Assembly: GCA_002633005.1 (NCBI GenBank) | Contig: NMRA01000006.1 | Coordinates: forward strand, 258,544-322,543 | Source of the DNA: Phoronis australis | Lineage: Eukaryota > Phoronida > Phoronidae | Direction of reading: 5' to 3' | Length of the DNA stretch: 64,000 bases | Shown here: positions 1 through 12,700 of the stretch, in pieces | How positions within the stretch are numbered: position 1 is the stretch's first letter | Layout of the letters: every line of letters starts with the position of its first letter | Position numbers and translations under genes: made by a program | Notes under the pieces: generated by a model | Database searches by the model: none | Seen by the model: only the letters and a program-made list of their open reading frames with translations | What the model was told of the DNA's origin: nothing

Positions 1-372
1 GTCAAAGTTAAGTAAAAAAAATCAGATACTGAAGCTTTCAAATGACGCATTTAGTTTTAACTAAATCATGACAAAACTTTTGAAATTGTAATTCAAAGTG
101 GGAGCATGTGCTTCAAGTGACCAGTTCAAGACACTCCAGAGAAGGGTACTCTTCATACTGCAACACAATTTAGTGACATAAGCATCCAAAGGAGATCTTT
201 TGTAGCTCCAAGTTATGAAAACTCCACAACAAGAAGCGAGATGCAGAACACGATTTCAAACATGCCGACTGGAGTCGAGAAACAGCTTGGTGAGTGAAGC
301 CAGTAATATCGCATGCGGAGAGGGAATACAACATAAGATGGCGGTGGTGGCGACACCAGCGGGGCGACTCAC
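1..372 (-). other. CRTC intron 10 (partial)
   Basis: Follows the exon 10 donor. I see no further CRTC exon or acceptor that continues the C-terminal domain, and no recognisable repeat. Confidence 0.7.
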
Positions 373-750
373 CAAGTTGGGTCGGTCATAGGATTGAGGC
401 GGCGGCAGCGGTGCAACGCCGCCCGCATCGGCGGGACGGAGCTGCAGGTAGTAGGAGTCAGAGAGAGGGTCACTGATCCCACTCACCATGCTAAACTGTT
501 CAAACTGCTGCTGGAGGGCAGGGGTGACTACGCCCGGCCCTGAGGCCTGGTGCGAGTAATGCCGCTGCTGCTGCTGCTGCTGTTGCTGCTGATGCTGCTG
601 CATGAAGAATGAGTCACTGAATGGGTTGCTGGTGCTGCCAGGCGGTGTCAGGCCCGGCGACTGCTGCGGTGAACACGGCGAGTGCTGCGAAAGAGGTGAG
701 GTTGGCGACTGGCATGGGTCGGTACCGTTGCGGTATTGTGTAATGGCACC
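373..750 (-). CDS. CRTC: CRTC exon 10: QSPTSP and polyglutamine exon
   Basis: 126 codons, phase 0 (residues 358-483). Contains [20 protein letters not shown] (human: NQSPTSPVSNQGFSPGSSPQ), then NPFSDSFF, a nine-Gln run, and QQQFEQFSM (human: HQLEQFNM). Acceptor TTCCTTGCAG; main donor TTG/GTGAGT at 372. A second GTGAGT donor occurs in frame after codon 88 (exon end 487). The next coding exon is not visible in 1-372 and should lie outside the window. Confidence 0.94.
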
Positions 751-3700
751 CTGCAAGGAAACAGGAAGTAAGAACCTCGTGACAAGTACCACAATCGAGA
801 TAACAAGAATAACGAGCGTGACCATTTTACAGTTTCTGAGAGTGCGAGAATTGCACAGTACATCAAGTGGGATCCAACTGGGTAAAATGCGATTCACTAC
901 ACATCCTGACAACAAAATTGCAAGGAAAACGTTCTCATTAGAATTGGTGTGGGAAATCGTCAGACGAAACAACAAAATAAACCAGACGCTTTGAATGGCT
1001 AAACATTCAAATACAACAGCGTCCCAACCGTGGTAAGCATGGATATACTGGGAGGAGGAGCCTGCTCAGAATGATTGACAAACTATATAATGGTCATGCG
1101 CAAAAGCTGACGAAGAACATCATTAGTTGAAGGGGAAATCTTAGCACAAGTGCAAGAGAAACAAAATGTATTTTTCTATAACTAACACTTGAATTATCAT
1201 TTGAGGAGATTTAATTAAGTGGCTAGGAACCAAATTCCGTCCTAAAAATTTATCTTTAATCTGGACCACTTACTGCTATGAAATTGGTCTTTTAAAATTG
1301 TTCCTCGCTTATATCAGAAACAATCGACAGGTCGTTGCCGAGACCACATTCTACGAGTTTGCTCATCACGATGAACAATTTTATGCAACAACTACAGTCT
1401 AAAGCAAAAAAAACAAGTCAGTTTTGAAAGCCAAAAATACGCTACTTCACCAAAGTAAGGAGCAAGTCGAGATCATAAACATCAGCACGGAGCGACCGCG
1501 GTTTACATTTACCTATCCTGTATTCCAACATAATTACTATGCGAAAGGTGGGAAACCCCTCACTCATCGAAAAAGGCCTGGCAGATCACGCCCAAACGTC
1601 TGCATCTAACTGAACCGTCTTTAAGTAAGTGATTATTTCTTATTCCTATGCCTCTAGAGACCAATAACCAACTTATTCTCCGGAATTCGAGATCAGTTTC
1701 ACAGCGACAAGTGGTCTAAATCAAAGTCAGCATATTTGACGGAACCATAATAGATACTTAAAAGTTACTGAACTCCAGTTTAGTGAATAAGAAACTTAAT
1801 GCTCAGTTTACAGGCATGAATTTACTCGAATGCGGATACACTGAACCGAATCACGATCACAATCAGAGTACAAAAAATACCCAGCCATGTGTCATTCCGT
1901 TCTCTAACAATAATCACAAGGAAAACAGAGGTCACAAGACCGTAGACGTTTGCCAGACTTTCCTTTGCCGTGTGAAAAAAGATGTGTTCGTTGAAAGAAC
2001 TCAAACCTTGAGAAAACTCGTAAAATGTTGAGTAGTTTCAATTCTGAAGAGTTCAAGACAAATGAAAAATGGTAAAAAATTCTCCAACCGAGACTTGAAC
2101 CCAGGATCTTCCGCTAACTGTGCACACTCAAAAGTGTTGGACATGGTACGGTAATACCAGTCATGAGTTGACAATATACTACAAGATCTCAACAATTTCG
2201 GACAAAAATAGAAACAAAATATTTTTTCTCATTTTTCAAGGGCTTCTAACAATGTTGCAGCTCCTGCAATGGTGGTAGTCATGGTAACACGATTTGAACA
2301 CAGGAAGGCATTAATTTGGTGCCACATCTTTTTGGAAAAACGAAAACATATAATTGCTCGTTGTCTGTAGTGCGTCCTAAATTGGCGAGATGTTACTTTA
2401 GGTTAGTACTTTACACAGTATGTCTGTCATGGCTATGTCAAAGTGAAGAAGTTATCTGTTAGATATTTTTATGGACAGAGATAAGAATGTAATATGACAG
2501 TTTTAAAGGTCAAGACACATGTCTGGCGAAGGATTTAGATGAAACCTCTGATACTTCAAAGATTTTCAGAGCACCCGACATTTCAATACCACGCGACCGC
2601 AAACCAAGTCAAATCCTACACCGTCAGAGGTTACTCCCCAAAAATGGCCTCCCGAGTGCAGAACGATGACCTACCTGAGAATTTGTTAAATTGTTTAAAA
2701 GTGGATTCTTCTGCTGTTGTGTTAGCTGCCGGTGTTTCTGCCGATACAACTGATAGCGTTGTTGTAACGGGTTGGCCAGGCCGGAGCCCTGTGGTGCGAG
2801 AGACAACGTACATGCGGTCAACACACACACAAACAACAACCATGTCAACAGTCAACAACAGCAATAACAACACCAACAAAAACAACGACAATGTTAATGT
2901 TGAGAACTGAAGGCTCATATGCCGAGTAGCACTGATAGACAAGAGAACTGTGTCTGAATCGGTAACAATTCTTCAATTTGCTGAGAAATTTGAGAAAATG
3001 AAATTTCACCTGCCCGCCGTACTGCGTTCCAAACTGAAGAAATTTTACCGTAAAGTTGTTTTATCAGGAGGCACGACAATGCTGCACTAGTATAATGTAA
3101 TTTAAGGGTCTTTAAATGAATTCATGTCTTACATTTCTATGAATCCACCTGTCAGTGAATGGTATGGTCAAGATGTATACCTAGGCCTCAAAAGCCCGGT
3201 TGCTAGCTGGGCAACTGAGTCAGAAAACAAAGTTGCCACGCCAGTGTTAGGTCACTCAGTTTTTTGATATAGCGCGCTTTTCAGGACTCAAAACCCCTGT
3301 CCGGCATATACAGAGCCAACAAACTTGTTGCCAAATATGGGTCAGAAATCATTCATTTATTGAGATTTTGCCCACTATTCGGCAGCCTTATAAAATTGAG
3401 AATTCCTATTTAACCTCACAAAAAGAATGCGCTTTTTACATGCTGAGATTCCTGAGCAATGCTGACGATATGTCGATCTTAACCCTAACCTAAATTGTAA
3501 AAAAGGTCTGTGGACCGACGCTTTGGCTGAGGGTAGGCGTGGCGTAAGGCAAGGTTGAATAAACATGTTTATTTTACCTTCCTGACCAAAGAAAAAGCGC
3601 TGAGCCAATACTTCTTATAATACAAATTTCAATGCGGGAAGTATTTGCAGAGAACGGAACGTTGTCGCTGAATTAGTTATTGGCAATTTTAGCCAATCAC

Positions 3701-6700
3701 AAAGTCCAAATTCTTTGTGACATAACAAGTTGATCTATATATGGCATACATAGAAAAATAGGTCATTTCACGTGACCAGTCACTATGACCTTCTGAAACT
3801 TTGGAGCGGAGAAAACACGGGTTTTCAAAATCGCATTAAAATGGATTGTTTTGAAAATGAACTTGTTGCGGCACAGAATGAAAGATGGTGGCTGTCTATG
3901 GTCCATGTAAGCTTCATTTCTAACCACACCACTGTGTTGGCAATTTACTTACCAGAATGACATTGCCATGTCTGGGATTCAGACATAACGGCAAGCTCCA
4001 CTATAAGTTAAGTTTCCACGCCTCAAACATTTTGAAAATAGCTGGTACAAAATTAATTTCAAACGACGCTTCAAAAACGTGCTAACGGTCTGTTAGAAAG
4101 GAGGTTAAAACCCCAATAACACCACCACGGATGTGACGATTTATTTCTTTGAACTCCGCACAGGAAAGCAATAAAGTGCCTACTCTCCGCCCAGGCAACT
4201 AGCTATTAAACTTCTACTCGCCCAGCGCCACTTAAGTCACATTGGCGACTGGGCAAGTGGCCAAGAATATCCTTGTACGATATAATATTTAATGGCTATA
4301 AGAATTCACATTAATGGTTGACAGAATTATTTCCCATGCGAGGTTTATCATCAATCACGGTAATTCATATGATTTCTTATCACTCAGCAATGGTTAATGT
4401 TGAAAAGAGAGGTTTTCCATGAATTATGATCAGGTTGATATGAATTCGCATCAACAAAATTTCGATGTATTTCTGGAATGTAAGCGTAAGCATGCAGCCA
4501 CAGAAGATTACATGGATGTTCAGGTTAAAGATTTTTTTCACTGTCATTAGTATAACTCGGCATATGGACCTTTAACTAAGGGTTAACACAGTGATGTGCC
4601 CGGAAACAATAGATCACGATTCACTCAGGGGTAGGGATGTCACATGACTACACCAACTCGTATGAACAGTGGCGAGAGCTGGAGTTTTGTACGATGCTGC
4701 CATCTCGTGGACACTTAGCATATCTCGACTCAAAAGCTGAATCTTCCTGCGTTAAGCTTAATACTCCAACATGGCTAAACACCCTCTCTCGAGTTTTAAA
4801 AATTTCACTTTTTAACGTCCGTCCACCAATTCCCAGCTTCACAATGCCCTCTGATGCGACCCAACAGATCTCGTAAGCAATGTTTGCAGCAACATACATG
4901 TAGAAACAGGTCAAACATGTTAATACAAGTTTTCTGTAGCGATCCTTTTTCAAAACTTAAGACATCAAATCCAAATGATACCATTCTATCCATTACACAT
5001 AGCTAATGATCACCGGGACTTGATAATGTCAGCTAATCACTCATCACATAGGTAATGACCACTTGATCCTGATGACGTCGGCTAATTGTCCACAAACAAT
5101 GACAAAAAAGAATCGAAACATTCAGAAAGCTGAGGCAAAACAAAATTCCACTTTTTCGTCACGGTGTATCTCCCCTCGGCTGAACAGTCTTTAATGTATT
5201 TCAAGTTATTAGTGCGTGATATTCTATGACATTTTAATTGTGAAACTTAATAATGTTAAGCCGAAGTTACTAGAAAGTTACACCACGACCTTGGCAAAAA
5301 TTGCACAGAACAGCATGCAAAAGTAAGTACAAACAAGTCATTTCACATGAATGTATTGAGGTGTTTCGAAGAGAACAGCCCGATCAGAAATTACCCATCT
5401 CAAAATTGCACCTGTAGCCCTTTACTAGCACACGAAGCATACACATGACGAGTCAGAATTCGAAGAGTTCGGGATAACGTGGAACCGCAATTTTCCCCGT
5501 CACGACGGCTGAGAGCTGTCATCATAGAACAGTCCATCATGACAGGAATGACAATTGGGTTTCATCGCAATGAATTTCCCATCACCATAGGTGGGATGCA
5601 CGAGGACTTTATAGATTAATTTTATAGCCATATCAACAATTCACCGCGACCGTTATTAGTCCAGCAGAAACACTATTCTATCATTTGGTTTTAGCGCAGA
5701 TGACGCATTCCCGGCCTTTTTCGCTGCAAACTGTTTTAGCCGTCATGACGAGTGGAAACAGTACGTTGTCAGATTTCTTTTGGCACATTTAAAAAAACAG
5801 CCATTGAAAGCTGATAACCCATTAAACAATTAGCACCACTTCCCCAGTGTCTCTAGTTGCCCGTGTGAAGCGCGACATTTTCAAACTACGTTCATCATTT
5901 CCAAAACCCTGCACAACTCGCTGAACGGAAAAGCGTCAAAACAAAATCAGAATCCATGCCAAGTGATATTTTCAATGATTGTGCTTCATCATTCGCTCAA
6001 CAACAAACATTCTTTGAGATTACATGGACGATTACAATGGTTACTTCAACTAAACTGATACAACATTGTACCACAAATGGTGAAACTACAGAACAGGGCA
6101 AAAGCAATCAGACAAAATACGATTTCTCCCATCGTGACAGTTATTCTATCTACTCTAATGGCGAATTGCCCAATCGCAAGCTCTGCCACCTTGCAAATCG
6201 ACAAACAAACAATAAGTTTTACATGGCAACGTGTTGTTTGTTGGGCAAAATGGCAGCTTGGAAACGAAGAAGTGTCAAGAATGGTGCGTTCTGATTAGTC
6301 ACTTATGGCGTCACTCAAAGTACTGGCAGTAGATCAATTAAGCTTGAACTCACCCATCGCAACACGGAATTCCGTTTGCTCTCAGCTGCCATAGTGGGGA
6401 ATTCTGGGTCATTTTGTCTGATTATTTTTAGCATTTACTATAAATTTAACCAAATATTAAATAAACATGTGCCTGCACTTATTGTTTATGCAAACGGGAG
6501 AAACCAACCCGTGTCAGTTAACTCATATTGGAGTTAGGAGTTAGTGAACATGCGAGTCCTTCAGAGACTGACTAAAAGTACTACTGTTGGCATGATTGGA
6601 TACAGGCTCTATCTACACACAAATTATGAACTACTACATTGAGGCACGTCACCTTGTCGAGTACACAAGATTTAGAAGTTGGTGTAGCTGACAGTATTTG

Positions 6701-9700
6701 ACGCGATGCGGAACGGTTGGTTGCCTGGGGTGACCAAAATAAGTGGCATTTTTTAATGTTGTGAATCCGCAACCTTGGTAACCATTGAAAGCCAAGCAAC
6801 TCTGTATTGCGTGGCAAATCTAAATCCTACTTTTGAATAGCCAGAGCGCTAATTAGAAATGCTCGATATTTTGGCCACGCTATATTCAGTGAAGCACTGC
6901 TTCAACTCTGGTCAATATCCAAGTCCAATGCCAGCAGACTTAGGACATGAGTAATGCTAAAGAATAAATGTTCCATAGAATGTCTGAACAAAAGCTGAAC
7001 ATTCTTAGTGTGATCTCTTTGAAGCTCACATAGAACTACCTACAGATTTAATGCCGGCATTTATGAATAGTCTCACCTTGACACAATACAATTACAAGGT
7101 GACGTGCACTTAACATCTACTGCATACTGTATGCTGACTGTCGAGACTCACCGGAAGATTGTGGCGGAGGTGTGTGGGGCTCCCTAACACCAGTGGACTG
7201 GGACTGACGTGGGGCCGCCGCCTCGACGGGCTCTGTGGCACGGGAATGCCCATCCCGCCGACCATGGGGTGAGGCGAAGTGGGCGAGAGACTGGCCGAGT
7301 TGCCCTGGGGGTAAGACGACGTGGATGACTGGTGCTCCTCCAGGTCGAGTGGTGTAGACAGGGGCGAGGGGAACTGGAGGATGGTGAGGTCGGGCAGGGA
7401 CCCCGTGTTACTGGACATGGGTATGTTGTTGGTCAGGTGATGGGACGTGTCTGTGTCCACCGTGGGGTAGATACTGAAACGCAGAGAGATGTGTCGAGAC
7501 GTGCCAATGTTAACAGAGTGACAGGCTATTGAGATGTGTGCAGAGGGGTCAGGCTGTCATGGAGCATTACTATCGAGTATTCAATCACAGAAACAATCGT
7601 TAAACAGCAATTGGTCCCTAATACATCCGTGTAAAATTTCAAGAGTCACTTTTTTAGTAATTAAAGCAAATCGTAAAAAAGAATTTCACCTAACTGCAAT
7701 CAGATGTCGCTCTATGCACTTGTCTTGAAACACTGTTCTCCCTTGGAAAAAGTGGTTCATTGCAACAAAGGCTGCTGTGTGTGTGTGTGGCTTATACACA
7801 TAAACAACATTATCTTTCCAATTCTGGCTTTGGATACAGTGTTCAGGTGTGAAACATATCTTCAATCTACATTACTATGACACTAAGGACTACAGATTTA
7901 CACACATATGTACAACTGAATTGAACAGCCAGGGTATTTTTGAACAGAAACGAGCACAGCCAGATGCATGGGTGCGTCGGTAACTTTTTGATCAGATGAG
8001 TATTCACTCGCAGAGAACTTTAAATCAGTTGTGCTAAACTATGGCAACAATTTTGTAACTTAATACATACAAATCTCAAAGTGACATTATCAACAACAGA
8101 AAGTGGTTTTCTGAGATCAGCACTGGAGAAAAATCGAATTCACAAACTCAGGGGATACAATCTTAACACTCCTAGCCGAGCTAAGACCTTGCTTGACGAA
8201 TGGCCGAGTAGTTCAAGCACATTTGTCTGGTAAACTCCTCAGCCTTGATTTCAGGTAATGGCTGGCAGACAACAGCAGATTTATAATACTAACACAAAAA
8301 CACAACAGATTTTCTTGTATTATAGCCCTGGCCAACGATAACAACTTAAAGAAATTCATCCCATTCAACAATAATCCTAGAAATGCACTTTTCCGCCATC
8401 AAACCGATCATGTCTCCTTAAGGCAATAGCAGACGAGATGGTTCTCAAAATGTTTCTTCTCACTGCACCACTCACCTAATACCAGGCACTTCACCACAGG
8501 ACTTGGGTCGAGAGTGCAGCTGAAAGAAAATGAAGTGAGAGTTGTGAAGATTCCACGCTTCCGGGGTAGAAATGTAAGAGGAGGCAACCAGCCATAGTGG
8601 TAAAGCAAACGATCAAAAGACAACACTAGATGTCACGGCTAAACCTCTCAGCCAGGTCAGTAGCTCTTAGACTCGCATTTTCAAATTTTCTGTTATGTAT
8701 GCACATCCTATCCTAACCATTTCTTTTAAACTTGAACTCCTGTGGTTGTGAAGTGTACACACGTCAGGTAATTTCCGTTAATCAAAAGTTATCATAAAAG
8801 ACTTTTTATATGAATTCATCATACACAGTTTAGCATCGATCGTGATTTCTTATCATTCATTCATTGAACAATGATGATCGCATGAGATTTTCCATGAATA
8901 ACGCTATGGCAGACGATCAGGCTGATGATCATTTATCATGAGCCTGGTGTGAATGTATAGTAGCCAAATGGGGAGGGGGATAATTATCACTTAACTGGAA
9001 TGACATCTTATAACATTATGAAAGTCCAACCAATATAAAGAGGTGTTTCTTTCAAGCACGATAACTTGAACGCTAACAATAAACCAGCTCAGTCAATCGC
9101 ACACCATGTTTTCAAACCATGACCGAAAATTAATACCATGCATAAAAAAGTCATTCACATTTGTTACAGTTAAGTCAGCTGCTTTTATCCTCAGACATGA
9201 ACTAGTCAGGAAAGAAACCTGGCATAACACAGTGAAAGCCAAAATGACCCCGAACTCCCCCGTCATGACGGCTGGGTGGAAGCCAAATTCACCGTCAGAG
9301 TAGTCTCCCCTGATGACCGTCAGAGTAGTCTCCCCTGATGACCGTCAGAGCAGTCTCCCCTGATGACCGTCAGAGTAGTCTCCCCTGATGACCAAGAATG
9401 AAGAGGAATTAACATAAAAGTAAATGTGGTGGCTAAGCCACTCTGTAATTTTAATTTCACTGCCCTAATAGTTGTCACCAGTCCTTATTGCAGTTATCAC
9501 GATTAGCCGTTATGACAGGGAAAGGGGTTTTTTGTCCGATTACCAATGTCTAGTAGTTATTCTTAAAACAAAAAAGTAACTGAGCCAGCAAGACCAGTCA
9601 CTTACTCGACATATTCAATTTCATGAACTCATCGTGTTTTACTTTTTATCATCACTGAGCTCAATGCCGTGTGTAATTAGATTCGTGCCAGCTGTATTTC

Positions 9701-12700
9701 TTTCTATATTCAAAGGCGCTATGTGTACTCTTAATAAAAATCAATATGTAGCCTAGGGTATCCCAAAAATACAAACAGAAGTTTTTTTTTCCTTCGCAGA
9801 ATGAAGAAATGGATCAAATTGCCGAAATTGACAAGCGGGAGAATGCGGAACGTTACACTGGCATAAACTGGAAATTGTACTCTTTTGGACATCTTAACTG
9901 AAACTGAGATTAAACATTCAGAGCCCTGTTGCATGAAACGGTCCCAAACAGGGACTCAACTATGCTCCCTAAACCTACAACGTATTGGTGGACTTGTGAA
10001 AACACTGATTGACCTTTCTTATGCTGTTTTAGTTTTATTACGAAGTCAACTTTTGGTTTTGATACAAATCGAGAGTGACCTCGTCGTTTAATTAGCAATA
10101 TTATCGAAATGCATAAGGATCTTTTCATGCAAACCTTCCTAACTTAAAGATTAAGTGCCTATCTATTTTCATTGAATTCAGGGCTCAATTTTAGTTGCAT
10201 TGTTAGAAAATGTCATTAATCAAAAGGTGCTCATAAAAAAGATGAAACAAGAGAAAAAGACAACATCTGTGAAAAAAGACAGAAACAAATACGGCTCTTA
10301 GTCCAGTCCCTATTTGGGACTGATTCGTGCAACTGAGCACTGGGGGCTATAAAAATGTGTATTGCCTTCATGGTCCAGAAGGCTGAAGGGGCCATAAACC
10401 CCATTATGAAATTGGTCTCAAAACTGTCCCTTAATGAAAGTGGAGTTGATTTCTGTGCTTGGAAAGAACTGGTGGTTTGTTATTGCTCGAGACCACAGGG
10501 GCGGATCAAGGATTTTTTGAAAAGGGGGTCCCAGTCAAGAATTTGAAAATTCTAGATATGACATCACTAAAATCAAGGGAAACAAGGAGGGGGGTCCGGA
10601 CCCTCTTGACCCTCCCTGGATTCGCCTATGGACCAGGTTCTACAAGTTGACTTGTCACGGCACATCGTCTTATGCATGGTCTCAAAATATAACGAACTGT
10701 CAGTTCTCTGCAAACTCATCACAGCATGGAAAAGACCAAGACCACTTTCGAAACGCTAAGTGGTCTAAATGAAGTTCGTTTCTTTGATGGAATGCCGCTA
10801 TAAGAAAAACGTTCAAGTCAAACTGACATAAAACTCTTGGTTATACTCATGGTGCCACCAGGTGGCATCATGTCGCAACACAAACTAAAGCACATTGAAA
10901 AAGAATGATTCGATATGACCTCGGGACAAACATTGATTTTATGACAGAATATTCAAAATTCATGTTGCATTTTTAGGGACATCCTGCTTAAATATAAGAC
11001 AGAAACGGTAAAACGGCGTAGCTCTTCCCTCGAGGTCAATAACCAATGACAAGTCTCAAGTTTCTGCCTTCTGTTAGGGAGAAGCATCCCCAATTAATTT
11101 TTGTGGCCAATTATTGCATCTTTCGCTACGTTACTGCTACAATGCTAGACTACATAGAGAACGAGTCATAGATTGCAAGTAAAATACTCTTATGCGAAAT
11201 GGAGTACCTTCTGTGAATTCATCATCTTTTCAAACTCTTGTAAATTTACTGTTGGCTTTGTATTCTGAAATGAAACAAAACTGCAATCAACACTCACTGT
11301 CCAACTCAACACACTCAGCTACCAGACACATTAATCTGCTAAAAACACATCTCCAGTTAAAAAAAAAACTTATGATACACAACACTTTGCCATTATAATT
11401 TTTTTTTTGTATCATACTCAGATTTAGAAAAGACTTCTTGTCTTGGAAGAGCTGGCAGTAAGTTATCGATCGAATGCAGGCTCAGTTGGCTTGTGCCCAT
11501 GTGTCAGTTTATGTGTCAAGCACGGAGCGTCAAGAAACAGTAATGATCTATCAGCTGTTACCAAGCACAGAAATCACTTCTTATGTGTGAGGAACAAAAT
11601 ACAACCAGTTCAGCAACAGTGGGTGATCACAAACATTTTAAGTCTGGTCTGCACACCACTTGTTGGCCACATCACGTGACCTAACGAACGAAAGTCTCAA
11701 AAGATTTCTGCCCCCGACCGGGACTCGAACCCACGACCTTCTGTTAACCATGCAGCCGCTCTAGTCAGTGAGCCATCGGGACCACTGGTCAAACACAGAA
11801 ATCCAATCGGACTTAGCAATGGGCATCCCACCTAGCCGGTTCTAGATTTACATATTTATAAACAGTGAAGGATCAGAATCAAATGTTAACCTTTTTGGGT
11901 ACATGGTAGGTGCAAGGCGGCTGTAACAACCGAACATCAAGAGAGATTATGAGGGAACGCAACACGTTTTCCGAGTTTCCATTCCAGTGGACAAGAAAAG
12001 GAACGCAACCTACATAAATCAGAACCCATACGGTAAAGCTCTGTTGTCTCAGATACAGGTGCTGAAATGCAGGTAAACCATAATGCACTGCGTCTTACTT
12101 TTTTCGAGTCCCAGTAGGGTTTGTATTGATGGTGGCCCGTTGGCGTCATGCTGCCGTCGTTGGCAACTTCTGTGACTGCAAGAACACCAGAAGACCAGAC
12201 GTCACAAACTAAAGAATTACAGCAAAAACAACACTGGCTAAAGTTTTACAAGAACAACGTTTACCTCAACTTTCATTATCATTATGCCAATGAAGATTTA
12301 TTTAACATTATTCAACTATTCATCTTCGTCAAAGTCTGCGCCCATTCACCCCAGGTGGTCATCGCATGGTGACACCCCCTCCCCATTACGGTGTTCTTGC
12401 CCTCTTCGCTGCCATCGCCACAAAATAAATATCAAAATTAACCCTCTGTATCCTCACTCCCAGCATGCATACATGACCAATTAGTAACCTAAATCCTAAG
12501 ACGACCGTCTGCACTCTGCGTGCCAAAAACCCACTCACCTCGCCTCGGCGTCTGTGGAGAATTGTGGGAATATGTGGGCTGTGGTGGGCCCATGGCACTT
12601 GTGTGTAAAGCTGAGTCTGAGCTCACCCTGGCAGAGAAAATGTGAACTATACAGCAGGTGACATACGAGGAACATGAGAGACATCTAAACTCAATGGGAA

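Larger units (their letters stand above)
2789..7151 (-). other. CRTC intron 8
   Basis: Contains a family A fragment near 2960-3090, an old repeat at about 4340-5770 that resembles 8795-9560, and a MITE at 6164-6339. The remaining sequence has only short chance frames. Confidence 0.65.
8520..12098 (-). other. CRTC intron 6
   Basis: Packed with repeats: an old repeat at 8795-9560, a 25-bp minisatellite, MITEs at 9919-10342 and 10496-10630, and a tRNA-SINE at 11665-11830. No additional exon is supported. Confidence 0.7.

Noticed and set aside
256-372. Extension of CRTC exon 10 frame beyond the GTGAGT donor
   Set aside because: The open frame continues, but residues after the donor are not CRTC-like and a strong donor precedes them.
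3481-3492. Telomere-like aaccctaacctaa
   Set aside because: Only about two units, internal and isolated.
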